Assembly (NCBI GenBank): GCA_015680685.1
Contig: MNCI01015984.1
Span: 781,456-845,455, forward strand
Reading direction: 5' to 3'
Length of the DNA stretch: 64,000 nt
Source: Gnetum montanum
Taxonomy: Eukaryota; Streptophyta; Gnetopsida; Gnetales; Gnetaceae
A program made the translations under genes and the position numbers. How positions within the stretch are numbered: position 1 is the stretch's first letter; each line of letters opens with the position of its first letter. Below are positions 36,660-47,072 of this stretch, in pieces. The notes below the pieces were generated by a model. That model saw only the letters and a list, made by a program, of their open reading frames with translations, made no database searches and had not been told where the DNA came from.

Positions 36660-37075
36660 TGTAAAGATTGAAAGTTTGCTAGTTTAAGGTCATGGCGAAC
36701 CGCCAAGGTGCGAGACTATAAAATTGCTAATGGAACGTGTGACTGTCGACACTCGAAGGCCAAACTGCTAGTTTAGTGTCATCTCAGACTACCATATTGC
36801 AACATGCAAAATAATAAAAAAAAAAGGAAACTGTGATTACAAGGAGTATCGAACTGCCAGTGCGAAAATGGAATCATTAAACCGCTAGGAAATGTGATAC
36901 TGCCTATGTGGAAGAGGATGAGGCGACTGCTGGTGTAAGGATATGGTTAGTTTAACGTCATTGCGGATTGCGAACATAACTGGTCGAAACTACTATTTTA
37001 GGGTCTTTTCGGACCCTGAGGAGTGCAACTATGCTAGGCTCATTAGTTTAAGGTCTTTTCGGACCCTTAATCGAA
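36660..37075 (+). repeat. Left repeat array beside E5 antisense gene
   Basis: Five irregularly spaced copies of a core like GCTAGTTTAAGGTC plus a C/G-rich tail such as TTTTCGGACC (about 36675, 36764, 36948, 36993 and 37048). A related array lies on the other side of the antisense gene (41918-42190). No coding region is seen here. Confidence 0.6.
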
Positions 37076-37251
37076 AACAAATATTATTATATTTTTTCTT
37101 TGTCTTCGGGAAGGCGATTAGTTGGCTTGAAGTGTGTTAAGGCTTAAATGCCAATAGTGTTATGATGTCGTGGCGAGCATGCTACGCTGCACGGTGTGCT
37201 TTGCATTAATCAGAGAGAGAAAGAGGTAAGTTTCCCCATCTTTCCCTTGTG

Positions 37252-37262
37252 GCTATAAATAG
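37252..37262 (+). promoter_or_regulatory. TATA box of E5 antisense gene
   Basis: GCTATAAATAG lies about 110 nt upstream of the ATG at 37371, in the orientation opposite to gag-pol. Spacing and sequence fit a plant core promoter with a transcription start near 37285. A GC-rich word similar to the LTR motif (GCATGCTACGCTGC) lies near 37175. Confidence 0.6.
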
Positions 37263-37370
37263 GGGTTAAACCCAGGTAATTTTGCTATTTCCACCATAAG
37301 AGCGCAGAACCCTCATCGGAGCATACGGTGATTTTGGAGCACGAAGCAGTTGTGTTGATTGACTAGCAAG

Positions 37371-37522
37371 ATGAATTTCTATAGTGAAGGTCGTAAATCT
37401 GCAAGGAGGGCCATGGCTCCTAAGACTCATCTGGTGCTTGCGAAGGTTGAGGAGGTGAAAAAGGCCCTGAGACACATGCCACAAGTGTGCGTTCCGGCGC
37501 GAGAGAGCACACCGTTGACCCA
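37371..37522 (+). other. Antisense gene exon 1 (start exon)
   Basis: The ATG at 37371 begins MNFYSEGRKSARRAMAPK, basic, then LAKVEEVKKALRHMPQ. It ends with two bases of a Gln codon before GTAAGT at 37523. Intron 1 (37523-38036, 514 bp) ends GCATTGTGTAG and contains many GCTACG/GCTATG words. Confidence 0.65.
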
Positions 37523-38036
37523 GTAAGTTTTTATGCCTCCCTTGCTCTTTTCGTTTTGTGCCTTTTGCTATTTTCTGCTCTGGTTTTTCGTCCTATTTGT
37601 TTTGCTATCTGTGTTTTCTACGGCAGCGTTGTTTAGCCTTTGCATCGCCATGACCTCTTTTTTGGTCGTGGCTGATGTGCAAAGGTTTCGTTGTAAGGCC
37701 ACTGGGACTGCTACCGCTACGGTTGTCATGTTTGCGGGGCTGGGGCAGTTTAAGTTGTTTGACCTTGGCATCTCGTAATGTAAAACACTTGGGAGGGTTT
37801 GGTCATGTGTGATGCGACATTGTGACGCGTGTTTTGTTTGAGCATGTCGCCAATTGTTTTACTGTTACGCTAAGCTATTTGCATGTTTTCACTATGCTAG
37901 GCTCTCACACCTTTGCTACGCTATGTATGGGCAGAGGGTTATGCTATGCTATGTTTATGGACTGCTAGACGCTGCTATGTTGTGCATGTATTTTGTTCAA
38001 GTGGGATGCCAATCATTTGTTGATTGCATTGTGTAG

Positions 38037-38862
38037 GGTAGGGCCAAGGTCTAGGCTAATCGTTTTGGACCTTGGAGGGGTCCTATGCCATCTGAGCAAA
38101 CCTATGGCCAACGCTCCTCCTCCCCCGATACATGTGGAAGATCGAGCGATTTGGTTTAGGGAAGGGGCACGAGACTTCTTGCAATTCTTTCTCAACCACT
38201 TTAGTGTGATTATTTGGTCTTCCTTAGACAAGACACAGGCATCTGGCATAATAGAGGCCATGCTGCCAATGGCAAATTGGGGCATCCTAAGATACCTTTC
38301 TGACGAGGTGACCACAAGTAGGTAGGGAGGGGGGTCTAGCCAACACTTAATAGGGTTGAGGCATTTAGCCTGGATCTGGGACATGCTGGAATACCAGTGC
38401 TATCACCCGTACAACACATTGTACCTTGCACGTCACATGGCGACGCACTTTCAGAACCTACAGGGGATTGTCTATTGTGCTGGCGTGTGGGTTTTACATC
38501 TTTTCTTTTCTTCGTTGTGCAACACCGGCTATACCTAGCCGAATGCTAATAGTGTGTGTTTGTCACTAGATTCTACATTGATGATGACGGGGTTCACGAT
38601 CAACCGGATTTGCTAGCTACAACACAGCTAGCCCTACAGGAGTTTGCTTCTACCAAGAGCCTGCGAGCAAGCATGATTGGTCAGTGCGGGGGAGAATACC
38701 GTACTTACCCATGCACGCTCGCCACTTTCTACAATCAGTTTAGGGTGAAGGGTTGGCTGGACAAGGAGTGAAGAGAACCTTTCAAATAGGTCACGCTTGA
38801 AGCAGTTCTGGTGATTGAACTCTCGCTATTCCCATTACCGTATAGACCTGGTGGGTTAAAAG
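38037..38862 (+). other. Antisense gene exons 2-3: FCP1/NIF-like HAD phosphatase domain
   Basis: The reading gives LIVLDLGGVLCHL, DRAIWFREGARDFLQFFL, FSVIIWSSLDKTQ, IWDMLEY, YHPYNTLYLARH and, in exon 3, FYIDDDGVHDQPD followed by LALQEFAS. In the FCP1/NIF family of HAD phosphatases, which dephosphorylate proteins such as the RNA polymerase II tail, the matching blocks are hDLDGTL-like, RPG...FL, hhhWSS and NTLhhDDSP. The order and spacing agree. The second Asp of the catalytic motif is Gly and the DDSP motif is lost, so a catalytic role is doubtful even before the stops at 38323 (TAG) and 38769 (TGA). The match is from memory, without a search. Confidence 0.55.
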
Positions 38863-38947
38863 GTAGACGCCACATGCTCAAGTTTTTTTGTAATCTTTGC
38901 ATTCTCTGCATTGTTAGGCTAAGTGTGTTTTGTGAAAATTGTTACAG

Positions 38948-39992
38948 GGGCGAAGAAGCCTCGTGAGGTGACAGTGGTAACTGCCAAGAGGCAAGGAGCA
39001 AACATCTACTTCAAATATGGTGAAGTAGCGGTGAGCCAGAGCTGGTTAGAATGAGGGGCCCTGGACTCTTTGCTTAGGTAAGTTCAAGGGGCGAGGCTTA
39101 TGGATCTATTTATGGCACCCAATTCGGACATCTTTGCTACCAAGATGCTTTCCTTGGTCAACTTCTTCTCTAGGAAGGCAGGTCATTTTTGTACGTACAT
39201 GCGGGGCATGTGGGTGGTCATTGACATCGACGACCAACTATTTGCGGATTTTTTGGGGTTCCTCCCGATGGCACCCCTGTAGTGTCGAAGGGCAAATAGG
39301 AGTTAACCCTGTAGAAGTAGCATATCGAGGAGTGGTTGAGGTTCTCCAAGGAGAAAAAAGGGTTCCCCATGGAAAAGCTTAAGGATGGCCCTACCATGGG
39401 GATATACCCGATCTTTCGTGTTGCACATTCCCTCAATTGCTCACCCAAGGAAAGGTCCTGGGGCTTGAGCAGGCTTGGGTAATGCGGGAAGTCATGGAGG
39501 AGGAGGCCCATTACAACTAGGTCGAATTCCTATGTAGTGGTTTGCAGGTCGAGATTATGGGACTCCATGAGCAAACGGAGTCCCGCTCTACCATACACTA
39601 TATCTTCTACATAGTCTATTTAAAGCGCTTCGTGGAGTTCCTGGTGGTCTAGGAGGATGGAGTCTGGTCCATGCTAGACCATGACTGGATTCCCAAGCCA
39701 TAGATTCGATAGGTCCTTCGAACTATGCAGGCCTAGGATCCTCCAAAAATGGTCGGGGAGTCATTGTCTATAATGACTAAAGTTCTGGCAGTTCGTAGCG
39801 CTCACGGCCAGGATAGTGTAGGAGAGACACCCCCTGTTATAGCCGGTAGCGTGATATAGGGTGAACGTCTCATAACTAAGACTGTGCCCAAGGAGCTGCG
39901 AAGGAAGAGACCTCCTGTAGCTAGGGAAAGCTCTCGTGAAGAAGAGGGACAAAGATTGCAGCTCAAGTTGCGGCGAACACAACCCTCCATTG
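38948..39992 (+). other. Antisense gene exon 4: middle domain of unknown function
   Basis: Reads AKKPREVTVVTAKRQGANIY, MLSLVNFFSRKAGHF, RGMWVVIDIDDQLFADFLGF, then after a one-base loss FPMEKLKDGPTMGIYPIFRV and HSLNCSPKERSWGLS, and after another VMREVMEEEAHYN, GLQVEIMGLHEQ, IHYIFYIVYLKRFVEF. Ends in a basic/acidic stretch before GTAAGC at 39993. Compact and well folded-looking; family not recognised. A TAA overlapping GTAAGT near 39076 could instead be a further donor site. Confidence 0.5.
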
Positions 39993-40128
39993 GTAAGCGT
40001 TTTTGTATAATGCTTATTTCGTTATAGTTTGCTATGCTATGTTGTGCTAGGCAATGCAGCATAACGTAGCACCTATTTTGAACCAGCTTGTTTTGAATTG
40101 ATGCAAACATGCTTTCTTTACTTAGTAG

Positions 40129-41767
40129 AGGAAGAAGAAGGAGATGAGGAAGTGTTGGCCCTTAGGACGGGGGTGATGAATAAAGACGCAGAGGCCCCAG
40201 TGGTGGAGCTCCTATCTCTAGGGTAGGGGCTCTTGTCATTAGGGAGCCTCTTCCTACTAATGAAGAGGTACCTTCCCAAAATAAAAAAGACGTTGGTCTC
40301 CTAAAAGGAAAGGCACCAGCGCATGAGGAAGGAGTTCTCATGTACTTGGCCGGGCCCTCCACTGAGCCTACCGTGATCATCTTGCATCGGCAAAAAGAAA
40401 GACCGCAGCCAGTCGTTGGTAGGTTAGGCTCTGCGTGTGCCTTATCATAGTCCACTTTGGCCCTTGCTGACATGCTTAATTATGTAACAGGTGCTACTAC
40501 TAATGTCTCAAGACCTCCTCTGCCTCGTACAGAGTCATGGGCCGAGGTCCCCGACAAGTTTGTGTTTATTCAGGAACTTGTCAATGACATGATCAAACGC
40601 CTTCAGCAGGCGGACCCTCGTGCAGGTAAGTATCAATGTTAATTTCCCTTATGTTGCTACACTAAAGCTTTCGAGTTTGTTGATTATGCTATGCTAATGC
40701 GATTACTACGCCCTGTGCGTTAAACAGCCTCTCGGCTTAAGTGGGACCCGACACAAACCATGAATGTTGGCATGATGCCTACACTCTTGCCTAACATGAC
40801 CAAGGTATCTCATCGTATGTTTGACGAGGCTTATAAGTGTGTCTTGCACTTGGCACACTCTCTGTGGGAATGTAGGCGCACCAATGAGGACATGTGGAAA
40901 CGGGTCCAAAGGGCTAAGCAGAGAGAGGTTGACCTGGCTGCCGAGGTGGAGAATCTTAGTTCAAGGAACACTTTTCTTATAAATCGCAACCCTGACCTAG
41001 TCGATTGGAAGAGGGTTGTAGATGACTACGTCAGGTTTTGGACCATCGTTCATCAAAACGTTGAATCCACCAGTGAGATAGTCGAATAGCAAAGGCAGAT
41101 GGACTTACTGGCCTAGAAGTGCCAAGACATGAAAGACATCAATGCTAAGGTCTTCCAATGGGGGAAAACCCAGAGAGACCATAAACATATGTACAAGCTG
41201 GAGAATGAGACCCACCGAAAACTGTACAAAGACGCTGTTGTGGAGGCATTCACGTATGAAGCATTTGTGAAGGCCATTGATGCTTCTGAGGCCTATGCTA
41301 AGTATAAAGAGCAGGTGGAGGTCACAAAATCTCCTGACTTGAGGGTGAACCTTCCTACAGGAGAGATCGCAACCGCTTCCCTTTCCCTGGAACCTCTAAA
41401 ATGGACGATCATGGAAAGGGAGAAGGCTACTGCTGCTAATGCTGAACCCAGTGACGGGTGTTGGATGGATATTTCAATACAAGAGATTTGGCGTTGCCTC
41501 AGCCTTAGTCTAGACCAGATACCCCTTGAGGCTGGAACAAGCTCCTCTCAGGTTAGTCATTTTCATGTTATGTTGTAGCTTGCGTTTATCACATTTGTTG
41601 CTGTAGCTAACTACTTTATTCTTGCGGTGTAGGCTCTAGACGAGGGTGCGAGACTCGCAGGGAGAGGAAATGTAAGATCGGTAGAAGGCAATGCAGGAGC
41701 AGGTGATGCACAAGTAGATGAAGCAGAGGTAAACGGTGAAGGCGTTGTAAATGGAAACAACCCATGA
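40129..41767 (+). other. Antisense gene exons 5-8: acidic linker and coiled C-terminus
   Basis: Exon 5 opens with a run of Glu. Exon 6 reads SWAEVPDKFVFIQELVNDM. Exon 7 (824 nt) has FDEAYKCVLHLAHSLWECRR, then VQRAKQREVDLAAEVENLS and a long Lys/Glu-rich helical part with HRKLYKDAVVEAFTYEAF; it has TAG stops near 41087 and 41115. Exon 8 is Gly/Glu/Asn-rich and ends NGNNP. The heptad-like pattern suggests oligomerisation; role unknown. Confidence 0.5.
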
Positions 41768-41917
41768 CAACATGGGATTTTCCTTTTTTTGAAATTTTTT
41801 TTCCTCGAAAATTTTGCAACATTGCCAATAGGTGAAAATTTTGAATGAAATGAAAAACTTCAGGAAGGAAATCAATTTTGTGTTAACTTGTGTACTATGT
41901 ACAGTTTTCATGCTTTC

Positions 41918-42195
41918 ATATGCTAGTTTTAGGCCATCTTGGGCCATTGCTAATTTTGGACCATTTTGGGCCATTGTGTGACAAATTAGAGCGACAAGCA
42001 ATAATGCTGGTTTTAGGCTGTTTCAGGCCAATGCCAAAAGAGGTAGTTCATTAAGAAAGAAATAAGGCGATGATGCTAATTTTAGGCCATTTCGAGCCGT
42101 TAGCATAGTAGGCCAGAAGAGTGGTATGTTAATAAAGTGGAACGTAGCGATGCTAGTTTTAGGCCATTCCAGGCCGTAGCATAGCATGCTGAACG
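41918..42195 (+). repeat. Right repeat array beside E5 antisense gene
   Basis: Four copies (about 41919, 42004, 42073, 42149) of GCTAGTTTTAGGCCATTT followed by CGGGCC-like bases. The core is clearly related to the array at 36660-37075. Together they bracket the antisense gene. The 41768-41917 spacer is T-rich 3' flank without features. Confidence 0.6.
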
Positions 42196-42282
42196 GTCGG
42201 CATACTAACAAGGTAAGGAAATGACGAATGTACAAGGATAGTGATTGGGCGAGAAGCTGTAGGACCACTATGCTATGCACAG

Positions 42283-43130
42283 CTACTTCTTGACCCGTCG
42301 TGGGTTGATCGGAACATAAGGTCGAGGTGTTTCACCAGGGCCCTCGTTCATATCATTGTCCTTCACTTGGAAGGGCAACTCAACCCATGTGTTTTCAATT
42401 TGAAGGTCGGTTCGCTGGACCGATCCTTCCGTTGCATGATTAATGCATGCATGAACATGCGTTTCATCCTCAGAGGTTGTAACTTCTGAACCCTGTTCCA
42501 TGCCTACGTTGCTGATCGCTTGCGTTGCCACTTCGTCACCACGGATTACCACCTCTCTACCTGCGTATGGTAAGTGGATTTCCTGGTGTATAGGTGAGGA
42601 GACAGCCCTGACTTGTGCTAACCATGATCTCCCCAAGATAAGGTTAAACCCGGGCATTTCTTCGACTACAATGAACGTTGCGTCTATGGGGAATTGGTCC
42701 CTTACTACAAAGTTTACATGAATCGTGCCCTTCACCAGGACGCGTGCCCCATTGAACGACCTTAGACATGATGTCATTGTTAGCTTGATCTGGTAAACCA
42801 ATCCCAACTTGTCCACAATAGGGAAGGGAATGATGTTCGTGGTAGCCCCATCATCAACGTGTACCCTTCAGATCTGGTGTTTGCCAACCCGAATTGTGAT
42901 AAAGAGAGGCGCTGTAGTCACTTGACCCCCTTCGGGATCTTCCCTAATGGCATCATTACTAAAAATTAATTGAGGTGTTGCAGACTCCACGGGTACAGAG
43001 GGAAGAATTACTGAGTGGATTTCTCCCTCTTCCACTTGCATGTTCCCATCAACCAGAATCGCCATTAACATGCGGACTAGAGCCTCTTGGTAAGGTACAG
43101 ATGTCATGACTAGGTCGTACAAGCTTAATG
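42283..43130 (-). pseudogene. E5 protease
   Basis: The minus strand reads APLFITIRVGKHQI, then a TGA, then RVHVDDGATTNIIPFP with the catalytic D-x-G type motif at 42841-42858, then LVKGTIHVNFVV, FIVVEEMPGFNLILGRSWL and IHLPYAG. The FN(L)ILGRSWL block is the usual second signature of gypsy proteases. It shares a frame with the C-terminal half of gag. The coding region ends at 42283, and RT resumes only at 36547 on the same strand, with the antisense gene between them. Confidence 0.83.
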
Positions 43131-43302
43131 TAGCATTTTTCTGCTTTAGAGCTTACCCGACCTAGGTGAGGGTGTTCAAGAAGTCTTGGTCACCCACCTG
43201 TTTGACACTTTCCTCCTCTTCGATTCATCCTAGAAGAAGAATCTCTCAAGGAGAGATGACCTCGGACCTAGGTTCAGATCCTTGTTGGCAAGGTAATGCA
43301 GG

Positions 43303-46083
43303 CTATGTAGTCATGTCAACCTTCATCTTTGGTGACAAAGGTATAAATACGAGGGATGAAGGCGTAGGCTTGGAGATACCTTTGATGGTACTTCCCTTCG
43401 ACGTCTTGTCCACCAAGTGGGCTTCTCGCCTTGTGGGACGAGGAGGTTGTTTAATGTTCTTACACGAGATGGGGGTTGTCGAAGACGTTGGCCCCTTGAT
43501 GATGAATCGAGCTAGAGGTGTTAACTGATGGGGTCGCGTGACCTCGCCAACAGGTGGTGCAGAGGTAAATGCCCATGGTGGGACTTTCAGAACAAAGGGC
43601 AGCTGTAAGCTTGGACCAACCATTGGTGGTATTGGTGCACTACGCTGAGGCACACAAATCACAAATGGCTGGAAGGGTGGCCTAGGATCATTGTCAATAC
43701 CGATGGCGTTGATTACGTAACTGGGATTATTGGCATTGAGGGGATCTGTGTAGACATACATAGATTGATTTATAGGGTGTATTGGGTTGCTTTCGTCTAG
43801 CACCAGCTTTCCCAGGTTGATTAATCTTTGGATGTCATCCTACAATGACAGATAATAATCCATGGTGTGACCACATAGTTGGTGGTAGTCACAAAACCTA
43901 TCTAGCCTAAAACCCCTAGGAACTAGAGGCTTATTGGGCAGGGCCAAAGAGGGATTCCTAAGGAGCTCGCAGTAGCTTTGATGTCTCACGTTTGCTTCCT
44001 CCAACATCTACTTGTGCTGGATGTATCCCACTACCAATAGTTTCTTTAGAAGTTCTAAAGTTTTGAGAGGCAGTGGGGTGTATTTCGAATTATCTTTGTG
44101 CTTGAAGTTGGATTTAGTGTATGTAGATTTCTCGGGCGTAGGTGCGGCAGGTTGCAGTGCTTGGCCTAGTTTGGGCATAGAGTTAGCCGTAGGTATGGCC
44201 GGTTCCTTATTATTCTTGCTTTTGCTGTTACAAGGTTTGGACTTGGCCTTGGTTGCCACAGTGGCCACTGTGGTTGTTGGGGCTTACCCTTGTCCTTTTT
44301 TGTAAAGTTGTTCTTGTAAGCGATGTAGGCCGGGTCTTTGCTTGCCTTGGTCGCATCTTGTATGCTTTTAGTCTAAGCGAAAGCTTGGCTAAGAGAGCAT
44401 GGAGCAAGATAATACAGTTTGGACTTGATGAAGTCGTTCACTGCACGTTTAAAGATGACTAACAAGTGAGCCTCCACGATGGGCTCATGGATTTCATTAA
44501 GGGTCATGCTCCAATGTTGAAAGAATTTCTGGACTGGTTCTAGTGGGTCTTGTTTCACGCCCATTAGCTGATCCAGCGTGGTTTTTGGCTTCAAGTTGTA
44601 CTTGAAGCATGTCACAAACTAGGTCAAGAGTTGTTCCAAAGTTGAAATGGATGAATGTGGCAATGCACAGTACCAATCTAGGGCTTTGTTGGCTAGGGAC
44701 ATGGCGAAGACGCGAATGATCATATGCGGCCATTGTTGCAATAACAAAGACTCTGACCGGAAAGTGATGAGATGTGTATTTGGATCTCCCTCCCTGTCAT
44801 ACTTTGTGAAGTGCAGGAGAGACATCTCAGGTGGTAATACCAAAGTAGGGATTGCAAGGTTGATGGGGTCATCCTGATAAAAGTCCATGACTTGTACCGT
44901 GTCGGACCCAACAACTTTGAGGCGTTTTATTTCCTTAGTTAGAGTTTGGATGAGTTGAAACACTTGGTCCAGACCTGGCGACATTGTAGACGGCTGAGGG
45001 ATTGCATAGGAAACTCCCACATGTGGCATGGTGGCGGTGGCGAGTTAGCCCATCGGCAATGCCGTTGGGGCCGCCCTCACTAAAGGTGTTGCTTGTGTTG
45101 TCCACCACCTGGTGGGTGGTATTGTTGGAGCGGTAATAGTGGGTTGAGTCACCGGATAGACCATTTGGGTTACCGGTGGGATAGACCATTGCCCTGTGTC
45201 AGGATGTACCATTTGCAGGGTTGGGTAGGTCTGAGGACGAACATAGTGAGACATCTGCGATGGTTGTAGAATAGATGAAGAGGCGAATGGTGTCCACCAC
45301 GTGGATGGGCCTGGGCTCACCACAATGGGTGGAATAGCTACATACGTAGGAATTGACATAGAATTTATGTGCGGTTGCGAAGTAGGTACAGTATGGACAT
45401 GCAGTAGGGTAGCTGTGATAGGCATGTTGCACACTGTAGGGATGTGCTGATAAATAGTTTGCAGCGGCATAGTTGTTGCGAGGGCAACCGAGGAATAAGG
45501 GTTATGATACGTCAAGTATGTGGCATGGCTATTGTAGTTGCGATCATAGGCTGCTAAAGCATAGGCATGATGACAAAGGGAGTGGTGACAGACAACGGGC
45601 TGGCCTAGAAGGATTGGATAGACAGGATAGGAACGGGGTTGACTTGACCCCCCTCATCAAATTTGGAATCGAGCTCCTCTTGTCCATCTTGAAAGGCTTC
45701 ATCCTGGTTGGACGAGGTGTTTGGTTGCTTCCTAAGTTTAGCCAACTGGATCAATTGGTCTAGTAGCCTTTGATACACTTGCGTTAAAAGCAAAGGAATG
45801 CAAGGGTTAGGAACGAATTCCTTCCCATTGCAATAGTGAACTCGAAGCTACATTTTTCCTTGAGTTCGTGTAAATCCAAGGGCAGATTAGCCTGCACCTT
45901 CGTGCAAAGGAAATTATAATGCTCGTGTTGCTAGGCTAATCCCCCCCCCCCCCTATTTTGGATTCTGAGAGATTAACGTGCTTCCATCGTGGGGTTCAGC
46001 GGTTGTTCAGCACAAGTGGTGCCTTGAATCGTGAAGGGCACCTCCACATTGAAGGTGTCAACAGCGGTGGTGGCGGAAGCCAT
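43303..46083 (-). pseudogene. E5 gag, broken
   Basis: The minus-strand ATG at 46081-46083 opens MASATTAVDTFNVEVPF just after the tandem-repeat leader; frameshifts follow within a C-run (45949-45959). A Pro/Thr/Ser-rich stretch (45515-45045) precedes the gag domain: FTKYDREGDPNTHLITF, ALDWYCALPHSSISTLEQL and MTCFKYNLKP, QDPLEPVQKFFQHW, the usual Tat-type retrotransposon gag pattern. A CDYH...CGH finger-like motif lies near 43865-43900. The last part (43303-43803) is Pro-rich and leads to the protease. One frame change occurs near 44320. Confidence 0.8.
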
Positions 46084-46152
46084 TGCTAAGCAAGTGATTA
46101 TGCAAAAAATGCAAGTGCAAAAAGAACAAAAGGGCTCCAAAAGAAACAAAAC

Positions 46153-47040
46153 GTGGCTTTACGTCTTGCCGGATTCTGGAGGAACCGTTGAGGTAATTGA
46201 TCTATACCACACAAAGCGTAAACAACCGCAAAGGGTGTCATGTTTATGCCAGTGCACGATGAGGTACAGAGCATGTGTAAGACTACTGTAAGGCAAGTTC
46301 AGTTGACAAACGGTCAAGAAGGCTTTATGTCTTGTAGGATCCCAAAGGGACCATCGAGGTAACTGACCTGCACCACACAAGGCGTAAACAACCATAGAAG
46401 GGTGTTATATTTACACCTATGCGAGCTAGGGTGCAAAGCGCATGCAAGACTACTGTAAAAGGGAAGGCAAGTTAACTCACCTTCGGAAGGCTTTATGTCC
46501 CACAGGGTTCCAGAGGGACTGTCGAGGTGACCGATCTATACCGTACGACGCATAAACAACCGTAGATGGTGTCGAGTTTACGCTAATGCATATCGGGATG
46601 TAGAAGGCTTGTGAGGCTACCGTAAGGTGAGTGAGCTAATCTAGAAGGCTTTGCATTTTGCAAGATCCCTGAGGGACTGTCGAAGCGACCGGTCTGTTCC
46701 ACACAAGGTGGGGTTTAGAAAGCATGCAAGACAACCATAAGACAGGCGAACTAACTAGTAATCAAGCAGGCTTTGTGTCTCGCAGGATCCTGGAGGGACC
46801 ATCAAAGTGACTAATCTATACCACACAAGATGAGGTACAGAACACATGCAAGACAATCGTAAAATAAGCTAGTTAGCCGACGATCGAAGGCCTTATGTTC
46901 TGTAGGGCTCTCGAGGAGCTGTCGAGGTGACCAGTCTACACCACACAAAGCGTAAACAACTGTAGGAGGGTGTCGTGTTTATAGTTACATGTATCAGGGT
47001 GCAGAAGGCTCATAGAACTACCATGACATGCGGAAAAGGC
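46153..47040. repeat. Tandem repeats in E5 leader
   Basis: Six diverged units beginning near 46153, 46319, 46487, 46645, 46767 and 46887, each starting AAGGCTTTATGTC-like, followed by AGGATCC..GAGGGACC.TCGAGGTGACC, CACACAA and, in long units, GCGTAAACAAC. Long units are about 160-170 bp, short ones about 120 bp with an internal deletion. They lie between primer site and gag on the minus strand. Tandem repeats in untranslated regions of Tat/Ogre elements are a known source of satellite DNA. Confidence 0.8.
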
Positions 47041-47072
47041 ACTAAAAGGCCCTCCTTCTAGTGCCAAAAAAT

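Larger units (their letters stand above)
37371..41767 (+). pseudogene. Eight-exon gene antisense to E5 gag-pol
   Basis: Predicted exons: 37371-37522, 38037-38486, 38570-38862, 38948-39992, 40129-40418, 40491-40625, 40728-41551 and 41633-41767 (stop TGA). All seven introns start GT and end AG, most with GTAAG-like donors, and the intron phases 2,2,1,1,1,1,0 match on both sides. Exons total 3324 nt. Homologous-looking reading continues across three apparent one-base deletions (near 39265, 39475 and 40200) and several stops, so this copy is decayed. The product would be about 1100 residues: a basic start, a HAD-phosphatase-like part, a middle domain and an acidic-to-coiled C-terminus. Antisense ORFs are known in Tat-lineage elements but usually lie after pol. 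A captured host gene is an alternative. Confidence 0.72.

Noticed and set aside
37866-37985. GCTATG-rich stretch considered as a CRISPR-like or satellite array
   Set aside because: No regular unit or spacer structure, and it lies inside a predicted intron of a plant element.
45949-45959. Run of C bases near the E5 gag start
   Set aside because: A programmed frameshift site was considered, but a homopolymer length change or sequencing error is simpler.
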